Position numbers and translations under genes: made by a program. Positions 1 through 6,645 of a DNA stretch of 19,140 nt are shown here, in pieces. The DNA comes from Flavobacteriaceae bacterium (GTDB lineage: Bacteria > Bacteroidota > Bacteroidia > Flavobacteriales > Flavobacteriaceae), in NCBI GenBank assembly GCA_013214425.1, contig JABSPN010000017.1:1-19140 (forward strand), written 5' to 3'. The notes beneath the pieces were generated by a model. That model was not told the DNA's origin, did not search any database, and saw nothing but the letters and a program-made list of their open reading frames with translations. Every line of letters starts with the position of its first letter. The first letter of the stretch is position 1.

Positions 1-190
1 AGAGTCTGTAATCAGAAAAATCCAAAGAATAAGTAAGCCTGGTTTACGTAAATACGCAGGAGCACATGAATTACCAAGAATCTTAAACGGTCTTGGAATT
101 GCAATCGTTTCAACTTCCAAAGGAGTAATGACAGGAAAGCAAGCGCGTAGAGAGAACGTAGGAGGAGAAGTTCTTTGTTACGTTTACTAA
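1..190 (+). CDS. rpsH: 30S ribosomal protein uS8 (S8), 3' part only
   Basis: The reading frame is already open at base 2 and ends with TAA at 188-190, giving the last 62 residues of S8. The C-terminal signature is clear: a STSKGVMTGKQARRENVGGE block followed by VLCYVY at the end, the segment of S8 that contacts helix 21 of 16S rRNA. The start lies outside the window. S8 is an early-binding small-subunit protein; in E. coli it is also the translational repressor of the spc operon, though nothing here shows that role in this organism. It is followed after 19 nt by rplF, the usual spc order. Confidence 0.97.
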   Translation, partial: ESVIRKIQRISKPGLRKYAGAHELPRILNGLGIAIVSTSKGVMTGKQARRENVGGEVLCYVY

Positions 191-209
191 TATTTAAAGA
201 CAAGAAGAA

Positions 210-752
210 ATGTCAAGAATAGGTAAAAGTCCAATAGCAATTCCTGAGGGAGTTACTATTGAAATTAAAGAAACAGAAGTTACAGTTAAGGGGAAATTAG
301 GAGAATTAACTCAAGATTACTCTGATGTAACTATCAAGCAAGAAGAAGGTAGCATCGTTTTAGAAAGACCTTCTGACAATAAAGATCATAGAGCAAAGCA
401 CGGTTTATACAGAGCTTTGATCAATAATATGATTGAAGGTGTAACAAAAGGATTCACCAAAGAGTTAGAATTAGTTGGAGTTGGTTACAGAGCAAGTAAT
501 CAAGGGAACAAGTTAGACTTAGCTTTAGGGTTCTCTCACAATATTGTGATGGATATCGCTCCTGAAGTAAAAGTAGAAACTATTTCTGAAAAAGGTAAGA
601 ATCCTATCGTGAAGTTAACTTCTCACGACAAGCAATTAGTTGGACAAGTAGCGGCTAAAATCCGTTCTTTCCGTAAGCCTGAGCCTTACAAAGGAAAAGG
701 AATTAAGTTTGTAGGAGAAGTATTAAGAAGAAAAGCAGGTAAATCAGCATAA
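210..752 (+). CDS. rplF: 50S ribosomal protein uL6 (L6)
   Basis: This 180-residue protein matches L6 in length and in both halves of its duplicated fold (about residues 10-82 and 90-165). It opens with MSRIGKSPI and carries the C-terminal block ending in EPYKGKGIKFVGE (about 158-170), which binds 23S rRNA near the sarcin-ricin loop. L6 supports the factor-binding region of the large subunit. It lies between rpsH and rplR with gaps of 19 and 12 nt, so it is co-transcribed with them. No Shine-Dalgarno core precedes the ATG, only an A/G-rich stretch without GGAGG. Confidence 0.98.
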   Translation: MSRIGKSPIAIPEGVTIEIKETEVTVKGKLGELTQDYSDVTIKQEEGSIVLERPSDNKDHRAKHGLYRALINNMIEGVTKGFTKELELVGVGYRASNQGNKLDLALGFSHNIVMDIAPEVKVETISEKGKNPIVKLTSHDKQLVGQVAAKIRSFRKPEPYKGKGIKFVGEVLRRKAGKSA

Positions 753-764
753 TAATTAGAAATT

Positions 765-1118
765 ATGGCATTATCAAAATCAGAAAGAAGAACTAGAATT
801 AAAAACAGAATCAGAAAAGTGGTTTCTGGAACTGCAGAAAGACCAAGATTGTCTGTTTTTAGAAGTAATAAAGAGATTTATGCTCAAGTGATTGACGATG
901 TGACTGGTAAAACTATCGCTGCTGCATCTTCAAGAGACAAAGGTATAGATACGAGTGCTTCAAAATCAGAAGTAGCTACCTCAGTTGGAAAAGCTATTGC
1001 TGAAAAGGCTTTAAAAGCTGGAGTAGAAACAATCGCTTTTGATAGAGGTGGTTATTTATATCATGGAAGAGTAAAATCATTAGCTGAAGGAGCTAGAGAA
1101 GGAGGACTAAAATTCTAA
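765..1118 (+). CDS. rplR: 50S ribosomal protein uL18 (L18)
   Basis: The 117-residue product has the normal bacterial L18 length. A basic N-terminus (residues 1-20) precedes the RPRLSVFRSNKEIYAQVIDD segment (about 27-46), and the C-terminus carries the FDRGGYLYHGRVKSLAEGAREGG signature (about 93-115). L18 binds 5S rRNA and docks it on the central protuberance of the 50S subunit. It sits 12 nt after rplF and 9 nt before rpsE in the spc cluster. The short basic N-terminal tail is typical of bacterial forms. Confidence 0.98.
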   Translation: MALSKSERRTRIKNRIRKVVSGTAERPRLSVFRSNKEIYAQVIDDVTGKTIAAASSRDKGIDTSASKSEVATSVGKAIAEKALKAGVETIAFDRGGYLYHGRVKSLAEGAREGGLKF

Positions 1119-1127
1119 GAAAATATT

Positions 1128-1652
1128 ATGTATCATAAGTACAAAAACGCAGAATTAGTAAAACCAAGTGGATTAGAACTTAAAGATCGTTTGGTTGGAG
1201 TACAGAGGGTAACTAAAGTTACTAAAGGAGGTAGAGCTTTTGGTTTTTCAGCTATCGTTGTAGTTGGAGATGAAAATGGTGTTGTAGGTCACGGATTAGG
1301 AAAATCTAAAGACGTTGCAAGCGCTATTGCAAAAGCTGTCGAAGATGCAAAGAAGAATTTAGTTAGAATTCCATTGTTCAAAGGAACTGTTCCTCATGAG
1401 CAAAAAGGAAAATATGGTGGAGCTAGAGTAAATGTACTACCAGCTGCTCCTGGTACAGGGGTAATCGCAGGGGGTGCAATGAGACATGTGTTAGAAGCCG
1501 TAGGTGTTCACGATGTATTAGCAAAGTCTCAAGGATCTTCTAATCCGCATAACGTTGTAAAAGCTACTTTCGATGCTTTATTACAATTAAGAGATGCTAG
1601 AACTGTCGCAAGACAAAGAGGTGTTTCTTTAGAGAAAGTATTTAACGGATAA
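1128..1652 (+). CDS. rpsE: 30S ribosomal protein uS5 (S5)
   Basis: This is a 174-residue S5. The N-terminal double-stranded-RNA-binding-like domain (about residues 18-82) includes VTKGGRAFGFSAIVVVGD and GHGLGKSKDVASAI. The C-terminal domain includes GARVNVLPAAPGTGVIAGG (about 98-116) and the SSNPHNVVKATFDAL helix. S5 lies at the mRNA entry tunnel and helps decoding accuracy and mRNA unwinding. A GGAGG run about 22 nt upstream of the ATG belongs to the rplR codons for Gly-Gly and is too far away to act as a ribosome binding site. Neighbours are rplR (9 nt) and rpmD (11 nt). Confidence 0.98.
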   Translation: MYHKYKNAELVKPSGLELKDRLVGVQRVTKVTKGGRAFGFSAIVVVGDENGVVGHGLGKSKDVASAIAKAVEDAKKNLVRIPLFKGTVPHEQKGKYGGARVNVLPAAPGTGVIAGGAMRHVLEAVGVHDVLAKSQGSSNPHNVVKATFDALLQLRDARTVARQRGVSLEKVFNG

Positions 1653-1663
1653 ACAAGGAAGCA

Positions 1664-1843
1664 ATGGCAAAGATTAGAGTAACAAAGGTAAAGAGTGCTA
1701 TTAATAGAACTCAAACTCAAAAAAGAACTTTAGAGTCTTTAGGGTTAAGAAAAATTGGCCAGGTAGTAGAGCATGAGAATACACCTAGCATCCTTGGTAT
1801 GGTAAACAAAGTAAAACATTTAGTTTCTGTAGAAGAAGCTTAA
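1664..1843 (+). CDS. rpmD: 50S ribosomal protein uL30 (L30)
   Basis: This short frame encodes 59 residues beginning MAKIRVTKVKSAINR, with the L30 body RTLESLGLRKIGQVVEHENT and SILGMVNKVKHLVSVEE. Length, sequence and position between rpsE and rplO all fit L30. The protein is part of the large subunit near domain II/V of 23S rRNA and is absent from some bacterial lineages. An AGGAAG run lies only 2 nt before the ATG, too close to act as a normal Shine-Dalgarno sequence. The start is fixed by homology at the N-terminus. Confidence 0.96.
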   Translation: MAKIRVTKVKSAINRTQTQKRTLESLGLRKIGQVVEHENTPSILGMVNKVKHLVSVEEA

Positions 1844-1861
1844 TAATAACGATTTAGAACG

Positions 1862-2314
1862 ATGAATTTAAGTAATTTAAAACCTTCTGAAGGTTCAGTT
1901 CAATCTAACAATAAAAGAGTAGGTAGAGGACAAGGTTCTGGTAAAGGTGGTACCGCTACAAGAGGTCACAAAGGAGCTAAGTCTAGATCTGGTTATTCAA
2001 AGAAGATTGGATTTGAAGGAGGGCAGATGCCACTTCAAAGAAGAGTTCCTAAATTTGGTTTCAAAAATATTAACCGTAAAGAGTATGTAGGTGTAAACCT
2101 AGATACTTTACAAGCAATGGTTGATGAAGGGAAAATCACAGACACGGTTACTATGGATGTTTTAGTAGCGAATCGTTTAGCTAGAAAAAATGATCTAGTT
2201 AAAATTTTAGGAAGAGGTGAATTAAAATCAAAACTGAACATCACTGTGCATAAATTTACAGCGACTGCAAAGGCTGCAATTGAAGCTGCAGGTGGTGAAG
2301 CAGTAACTTTATAA
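1862..2314 (+). CDS. rplO: 50S ribosomal protein uL15 (L15)
   Basis: The product is 150 residues. It starts MNLSNLKPSEGSVQ and then has the extended Gly/Arg/Lys-rich tail (about residues 18-62) ending in GFEGGQMPLQRRVPKFGF, which threads into 23S rRNA. The globular C-terminal domain ends with the AAIEAAGGEAVTL-type strand. L15 is a late-assembly large-subunit protein. It follows rpmD by 18 nt and precedes secY by 5 nt, the standard spc order. The seven bases directly before its ATG (TAGAACG) are the same as those before rpmJ. Confidence 0.98.
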   Translation: MNLSNLKPSEGSVQSNNKRVGRGQGSGKGGTATRGHKGAKSRSGYSKKIGFEGGQMPLQRRVPKFGFKNINRKEYVGVNLDTLQAMVDEGKITDTVTMDVLVANRLARKNDLVKILGRGELKSKLNITVHKFTATAKAAIEAAGGEAVTL

Positions 2315-2319
2315 TATTT

Positions 2320-3690
2320 ATGAAAAATTTTATAAACACAATAAAAGGTATCTGGCAAATTGAAGAGCTAAGACAAAAAATTGGCTTGACATTATTATTG
2401 CTTATAGTATTCAGATTTGGAGCAAGTGTTGTACTTCCAGGAATTGATGCTACGGCAATACCGGATGGAGGATTTTTAAGTGATCAGAATAAAGCAGGTA
2501 TCTTAGGATTACTTGCTGCATTTACAGGAGGAGGTTTTTCTAAAGCTTCTGTTTTTGCATTAGGTATTATGCCTTACATCTCTGCCTCTATCGTAGTTCA
2601 GTTAATGCAAGTTGCGATACCTTATTTACAAAAACTTCAAAAAGACGGAGAAAGCGGAAGAAGAAAAATTACCCAAATCACACGTTGGTTAACAATCTTA
2701 ATCTGTTTATTACAAGCTCCAGCTTACATTGGAAGTTTAAATCAACTTGGTATACCGCCAGAAGCTTATATTAATGGAGCTGGTACTCAATTCTGGGTGT
2801 CGTCTATGGTAGTACTTATAACAGGTTGTATCTTTGCAATGTGGTTAGGGGAAAAGATTACCGATAAAGGAATCGGTAACGGTATCTCAATCTTAATTAT
2901 GGTAGGAATTATTGCTACGTTACCACAATCATTTGCTCAAGAGATTTCTTCTAGAGTTGCAGGTGAGAGTACAGACTTAATGATGGTTCTTATTGAAGTT
3001 GTAGTGTGGTTATTAATCATTTTTGCTTCAGTAATGCTTGTAATGGCTGTTAGAAAAATTCCAGTACAATATGCTAGAAGAACAGCTACAGGAGGTTTTG
3101 ACGAAGCACAATTTGGTAAAAGAGATTATATACCTTTAAAATTAAACTCTTCAGGAGTAATGCCAATTATCTTTGCACAAGCGATCATGTTCGTGCCTGC
3201 ATTAATTGGAAATAAATTTGATGATTCTGCATTTGGACAATTTTTGGCTTTAGAATTTAGTCAAAATGCGTTCTTCGGATTATGGTATAACGTAGTGTTT
3301 GCAGTCCTAATTATAGGATTTACGTACTTATATACTGCGATGATGCCGCAAAATAATCCAACCAAAATGGCAGATGATTTAAAAAGAAGTAACGGTTTTA
3401 TTCCTGGAATTAAGCCAGGTTCTGAAACAGCAGACTATTTAGACAGAATCATGTCTTTAGTTACGTTACCAGGATCTATATTTTTAGCGATCATTGCGAT
3501 ATTCCCAGCAATTGCTTACCACGTAATGAACATCAATCAAGGATGGGCATTGTTCTATGGAGGAACATCGTTGTTAATTATGGTTGGAGTTGCTATAGAT
3601 ACAATGCAACAAGTAAATGCCTACTTGTTGAACAAGCATTATGATAGTTTAATGAAAACAGGTAAAAACAGAAAAAGAGCAGTTGCTTAA
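2320..3690 (+). CDS. secY: Protein translocase subunit SecY
   Basis: SecY is the pore-forming subunit of the SecYEG translocon in the inner membrane. The 456-residue protein shows about ten hydrophobic segments, among them residues 20-40, 76-100, 122-142, 158-178, 186-204, 220-244, 278-296, 320-342, 380-402 and 408-428. The plug region follows the first segment (about 58-75). The cytoplasmic C4 loop holds RRTATGGFDEAQFGKRDYIP (253-272) and the C5 loop holds NPTKMADDLKRSNGFIPGIK (346-365), the site of ribosome and SecA contact. It is 5 nt downstream of rplO and 12 nt upstream of infA, with no adk or map between. It is full length. Confidence 0.98.
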   Translation: MKNFINTIKGIWQIEELRQKIGLTLLLLIVFRFGASVVLPGIDATAIPDGGFLSDQNKAGILGLLAAFTGGGFSKASVFALGIMPYISASIVVQLMQVAIPYLQKLQKDGESGRRKITQITRWLTILICLLQAPAYIGSLNQLGIPPEAYINGAGTQFWVSSMVVLITGCIFAMWLGEKITDKGIGNGISILIMVGIIATLPQSFAQEISSRVAGESTDLMMVLIEVVVWLLIIFASVMLVMAVRKIPVQYARRTATGGFDEAQFGKRDYIPLKLNSSGVMPIIFAQAIMFVPALIGNKFDDSAFGQFLALEFSQNAFFGLWYNVVFAVLIIGFTYLYTAMMPQNNPTKMADDLKRSNGFIPGIKPGSETADYLDRIMSLVTLPGSIFLAIIAIFPAIAYHVMNINQGWALFYGGTSLLIMVGVAIDTMQQVNAYLLNKHYDSLMKTGKNRKRAVA

Positions 3691-3702
3691 TTATTAAAAA
3701 GT

Positions 3703-3918
3703 ATGGCTAAACAAGCAGCAATAGAACAAGATGGAACAATTATCGAAGCATTATCTAATGCAATGTTTCGAGTTGAGCTAGAAAACGAGCACATTGTAAC
3801 AGCTCACATATCAGGTAAAATGCGTATGCACTATATTAAACTATTACCAGGTGATAAAGTGAAGCTGGAAATGAGTCCATACGATTTAACAAAAGGAAGA
3901 ATTACTTACAGGTACTAA
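3703..3918 (+). CDS. infA: Translation initiation factor IF-1
   Basis: This 71-residue protein is a complete single OB-fold IF-1. It has EQDGTIIEALSNAMFRVELE (8-27), HISGKMRMHYIKLLPGD and the closing SPYDLTKGRITYRY. IF-1 binds the A site of the 30S subunit during initiation together with IF-2 and IF-3. The gene lies between secY and rpmJ, a common arrangement in Gram-positive bacteria and Bacteroidota but not in E. coli, where infA is elsewhere. The ATG is preceded by an A/T-rich stretch without a Shine-Dalgarno core. Confidence 0.98.
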   Translation: MAKQAAIEQDGTIIEALSNAMFRVELENEHIVTAHISGKMRMHYIKLLPGDKVKLEMSPYDLTKGRITYRY

Positions 3919-3930
3919 AAAAATAGAACG

Positions 3931-4047
3931 ATGAAAGTTAGAGCATCAGTTAAGAAAAGAAGTCCCGAGTGCAAAATTGTGCGAAGAAAAGGGAGATTAT
4001 ATGTAATAAACAAAAAGAATCCTAGATTTAAACAAAGACAAGGTTAA
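3931..4047 (+). CDS. rpmJ: 50S ribosomal protein bL36 (L36), zinc-ligand-depleted form
   Basis: A 38-residue frame starts MKVRASVKKRSPECKIVRRK and ends KNPRFKQRQG, which is unmistakably L36. Classical L36 binds zinc through three Cys and one His. Here only Cys14 remains: Ser11, Asn27 and Phe33 stand where the other ligands are expected, so zinc binding is unlikely. This C-minus form is what I would expect in flavobacteria. L36 is the smallest large-subunit protein and contacts 23S rRNA domain VI. It lies 12 nt after infA and its stop is 3 nt before rpsM. Confidence 0.96.
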   Translation: MKVRASVKKRSPECKIVRRKGRLYVINKKNPRFKQRQG

Positions 4048-4050
4048 GCT

Positions 4051-4425
4051 ATGGCAAGAATCGCAGGAGTTGATATTCCAAAACAAAAAAGAGGTGTAAT
4101 AGCATTGACTTACATCTTCGGAATAGGAAGAAGCAGAGCTAAGGAAATTTTAGCTAATGCTAACGTTAGTGAAGATACTAAAGTTTTAGATTGGAATGAC
4201 GACGAAATTGGTCGCATCCGTGAACAAGTTGGTACTTACACAATAGAAGGTGAATTACGTTCTGAAACTCAGTTAAACATTAAACGTTTAATGGATATTG
4301 GGTGCTACAGAGGAATCCGTCACAGAGCTGGATTGCCACTTAGAGGGCAAAGAACTAAGAACAATTCTAGAACTAGAAAAGGTAAGAGAAAAACTGTTGC
4401 TAACAAGAAAAAAGCAACTAAATAA
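4051..4425 (+). CDS. rpsM: 30S ribosomal protein uS13 (S13)
   Basis: The 124-residue protein begins MARIAGVDIPKQKRGVIALT, continues with the helix-turn-helix-like YIFGIGRSRAKEIL, and has the C-terminal tail GCYRGIRHRAGLPLRGQRTK followed by a basic KGKRK extension. S13 sits in the head of the 30S subunit, contacts P-site tRNA through its tail, and forms bridges to L5. It opens the alpha-operon part of the cluster, 3 nt after rpmJ. The stop is followed by an unusually long 109-nt gap before rpsK. Confidence 0.98.
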   Translation: MARIAGVDIPKQKRGVIALTYIFGIGRSRAKEILANANVSEDTKVLDWNDDEIGRIREQVGTYTIEGELRSETQLNIKRLMDIGCYRGIRHRAGLPLRGQRTKNNSRTRKGKRKTVANKKKATK

Positions 4426-4534
4426 TAATTAAAAGACAGTAGTCATTAGTGATTAGACGTTAGATTGGATCTGTTTGAAATGTAAAAGTTTAGGATTCTT
4501 TCAACTCAAAACTAACAACTATAAACTAAAAAAT
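4426..4534 (+). repeat. rpsM-rpsK spacer with facing 7-bp-period repeats
   Basis: This 109-nt gap holds two tracts with strict 7-bp spacing. In the first, TAG recurs at 4440, 4447, 4454 and 4461. In the second, AACT recurs at 4503, 4510, 4517 and 4524. The second tract read on the other strand gives TAGTTTA TAGTTGT TAGTTTT, the same TAGTnnT-like theme as the first, so the two arms face each other. They could pair imperfectly (about 15 of 24 positions). An in-frame ATG at 4475 would extend rpsK across the second tract, but I do not believe that start. The function is unknown. Confidence 0.6.
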
Positions 4535-4918
4535 ATGGCAAAGTCAAGTGCAAAAAAACGTAAAGTAATAGTTGAGGCAAATGGAGAAGCTCACGTAACT
4601 GCTTCATTTAACAACATTATTATCTCATTAACAAACAAGAAAGGTGATGTAATCGCATGGTCCTCTGCTGGTAAAATGGGATTCAGAGGGTCTAAGAAAA
4701 ATACGCCTTATGCTGCTCAGTTAGCTGCTGAAGATTGTGCAAAAGTTGCATACGAAGCTGGATTGAGGAAAGTAAAAGTTTATGTTAAAGGTCCAGGTAA
4801 TGGTAGAGAATCAGCTATGAGAACTATCCATAATTCAGGAATTGAAGTTACGGAAATCATCGATGTGACTCCAATCCCACATAACGGATGTAGACCACCT
4901 AAAAGAAGAAGAGTTTAA
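4535..4918 (+). CDS. rpsK: 30S ribosomal protein uS11 (S11)
   Basis: S11 of 127 residues begins MAKSSAKKRK. The in-frame ATG at 4475 would add 20 residues with no family counterpart, encoded by repeat DNA, so the start at 4535 is chosen. The family blocks are present: AHVTASFNNIIISLT, GDVIAWSSAGKMGFRGSKK, VKGPGNGRESAMRTIHNSG and the C-terminal DVTPIPHNGCRPPKRRRV with its conserved Asn-Gly pair. S11 forms part of the 30S platform near the E-site mRNA exit. It is followed by a 77-nt structured gap before rpsD. Confidence 0.97.
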   Translation: MAKSSAKKRKVIVEANGEAHVTASFNNIIISLTNKKGDVIAWSSAGKMGFRGSKKNTPYAAQLAAEDCAKVAYEAGLRKVKVYVKGPGNGRESAMRTIHNSGIEVTEIIDVTPIPHNGCRPPKRRRV

Positions 4919-4921
4919 TTA

Positions 4922-4995
4922 TTTTTAATAACAAGTGAGACAATTGCTATCGAAGGATAAGCCTTAATTCATAGTAGTCACTTAAAATTTTTATT
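4922..4995 (+). promoter_or_regulatory. Candidate structured leader of rpsD
   Basis: The gap before rpsD can fold into one nested stem. The outer helix is AAGTGA (4933-4938) with TCACTT (4978-4983), the middle helix CTAT (4947-4950) with ATAG (4971-4974), and the apical helix AAGG (4953-4956) with CCTT (4962-4965) around a 5-nt loop. TTTT at 4923-4926 could extend the base against AAAA at 4984-4987, reaching close to the start codon. S4 is an autoregulator of its own operon in E. coli and Bacillus, so a protein-binding leader is a reasonable inference. The pairings are read by eye, not computed. Confidence 0.4.
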
Positions 4996-5601
4996 ATGGC
5001 AAGATATACAGGTCCAAAAACTAAAATTGCTCGTAAATTTGGAGAAGCAATATTTGGAGAAGACAAATCTTTTGAAAAAAGAAACTACCCTCCAGGACAA
5101 CACGGAAACAACAGAAGAAGAGGAAAAAAATCTGAATACGCTATTCAGCTAATGGAAAAGCAAAAAGCGAAGTACACTTACGGAATTTTAGAGCGTCAAT
5201 TCAGAAATCTATTTGATAGTGCATCGAGAAGTAAAGGAATTACTGGTGAGGTGTTACTTCAACTTTGTGAATCAAGATTAGATAATGTAGTATACAGAAT
5301 GGGAATTGCTCCATCAAGACGAGGAGCACGTCAGTTAGTTTCTCACAGACACATTACCGTAAACGGAAACATTGTAAACATACCCTCTTACTCATTAAAG
5401 GCAGGTGATGTTATTGGAGTAAGAGAAAAGTCAAAATCGTTACAAGCTATCGAAGCATCATTAGCCAAGTCTAGTAGTGTTTACGAATGGATTACTTGGA
5501 ATGGAGATCTTAAAGAAGGTACTTTTATTGCTGTACCAGAAAGAATCCAAATCCCAGAAAATATTAAAGAACAATTAATCGTCGAATTATATTCTAAATA
5601 A
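4996..5601 (+). CDS. rpsD: 30S ribosomal protein uS4 (S4)
   Basis: The 201-residue product begins MARYTGPKTKIARKFGEAIF. It has the NYPPGQHGNNRRRGKKSEYA segment (about 31-50), the KYTYGILERQFRNLF helix and an S4-type RNA-binding domain (about 92-155) with ESRLDNVVYRMGIAPSRRGA. It has no CxxC zinc pair at the N-terminus, so it is the zinc-free form. S4 nucleates assembly of the 30S body and can repress its own mRNA in other bacteria. It is preceded by a 77-nt gap able to form a hairpin and followed 20 nt later by rpoA. Confidence 0.98.
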   Translation: MARYTGPKTKIARKFGEAIFGEDKSFEKRNYPPGQHGNNRRRGKKSEYAIQLMEKQKAKYTYGILERQFRNLFDSASRSKGITGEVLLQLCESRLDNVVYRMGIAPSRRGARQLVSHRHITVNGNIVNIPSYSLKAGDVIGVREKSKSLQAIEASLAKSSSVYEWITWNGDLKEGTFIAVPERIQIPENIKEQLIVELYSK

Positions 5602-5621
5602 TAATTGACAAAAGTCTAACT

Positions 5622-6614
5622 ATGGCATTATTTAATTTTCAAAAACCAGATAAAGTAATCATGATCGATTCGTCTGATTTCGAAGGAAAATTCGAATTCA
5701 GACCTCTTGAGCCAGGTTACGGATTAACAATCGGTAACGCACTACGTAGAGTAATGCTTTCTTCACTAGAAGGTTTTGCAATTACTTCTGTAAGAATAGA
5801 AGGTGTAGAGCATGAGTTTTCAACAGTTCCTGGAATTGTAGAAGATGTTACTGAAATCATCCTTAACTTAAAGCAGGTTTGTTTCAAAAGACAAATTGAA
5901 GAGGTAGATAACGAGTCAGTATCAATTTCTATTTCTGGAAATGATCAAATTACTGCAGGAGACTTTCAGAAGTTTATCTCTGGATTCCAAGTGTTAAATC
6001 CTGACTTAGTAATTTGTAACCTAGATAAGAAAATCAAGCTTAACATGGAAATCACTATCGAAAAAGGTAGGGGTTATGTAACAGCTGAAGAAAATAAAAA
6101 ATCTAGCGCACCAATCGGAACTATCTATACAGATTCTATTTATACACCAATAAAAAATGTAAAGTATTCGATTGAGAATTTCCGTGTAGAACAAAAGACA
6201 GATTACGAAAAATTAGTTTTCGAAATCATTACTAACGGTTCTATCCACCCAAAAGATGCGTTAACTGAAGCCGCTAAAACATTAATCCATCACTTTATGC
6301 TTTTCTCTGATGAAAGAATTACTCTTGAAGCAGACGAAATTGCACAAACTGAAACTTATGACGAAGAATCACTTCACATGAGACAGTTATTAAAGACTAA
6401 ATTAGTTGACATGGATTTATCTGTTCGTGCATTAAATTGCTTAAAGGCAGCTGAAGTAGATACATTAGGAGATTTAGTGTCTTTTAATAAAAACGATTTA
6501 ATGAAGTTCAGAAACTTTGGTAAGAAATCTTTAACAGAACTAGAAGAACTAGTAAACACTAAAGGTTTAAGTTTCGGAATGGAATTATCAAAATATAAAT
6601 TAGATAAAGAATAA
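5622..6614 (+). CDS. rpoA: DNA-directed RNA polymerase subunit alpha
   Basis: The 330-residue alpha subunit is complete. The N-terminal assembly domain (about 1-235) has the FRPLEPGYGLTIGNALRRVM motif (27-46), which dimerises and binds beta and beta-prime. A linker of about 25 residues leads to the C-terminal domain (about 260-325) with DLSVRALNCLK (265-275) and FRNFGKKSLTELEEL (296-310). Arg269, Asn272 and Lys302 fall where the UP-element DNA contacts of E. coli (Arg265, Asn268, Lys298) lie. It is 20 nt after rpsD and separated from rplQ by a small perfect hairpin. Confidence 0.98.
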   Translation: MALFNFQKPDKVIMIDSSDFEGKFEFRPLEPGYGLTIGNALRRVMLSSLEGFAITSVRIEGVEHEFSTVPGIVEDVTEIILNLKQVCFKRQIEEVDNESVSISISGNDQITAGDFQKFISGFQVLNPDLVICNLDKKIKLNMEITIEKGRGYVTAEENKKSSAPIGTIYTDSIYTPIKNVKYSIENFRVEQKTDYEKLVFEIITNGSIHPKDALTEAAKTLIHHFMLFSDERITLEADEIAQTETYDEESLHMRQLLKTKLVDMDLSVRALNCLKAAEVDTLGDLVSFNKNDLMKFRNFGKKSLTELEELVNTKGLSFGMELSKYKLDKE

Positions 6615-6630
6615 ACTCAATTATTGAGTT
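6614..6630 (+). other. Perfect short inverted repeat between rpoA and rplQ
   Basis: AACTCAA (6614-6620) and TTGAGTT (6624-6630) form a 7-bp perfect inverted repeat around TTA. Its first base is the last base of the rpoA stop codon, and it ends 15 nt before the rplQ ATG. There is no T-run after it, so it is not a classical terminator. It may act as a 3'-end stabiliser or processing site, or simply be a chance palindrome. Confidence 0.4.
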
Positions 6631-6645
6631 CTAAAGAAACGAAGA

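Noticed and set aside
1101..1105. GGAGG before rpsE as a Shine-Dalgarno site
   Set aside because: It is 22 nt from the ATG and encodes Gly-Gly of L18; the spacing is too great.
2035..2358. Minus-strand open frame of 107 codons across rplO and the secY start
   Set aside because: It is antisense to well-conserved rplO codons, with no recognisable domain; it is a shadow of the coding strand.
4436..4530. CRISPR-like array in the rpsM-rpsK gap
   Set aside because: The repeat unit is only 7 bp, imperfect and without spacers; no cas genes are present.
4475..4534. N-terminal extension of rpsK from an ATG at 4475
   Set aside because: The extra 20 residues have no counterpart in S11 and are encoded by repeat DNA; the family start MAKSSAKKRK is at 4535.
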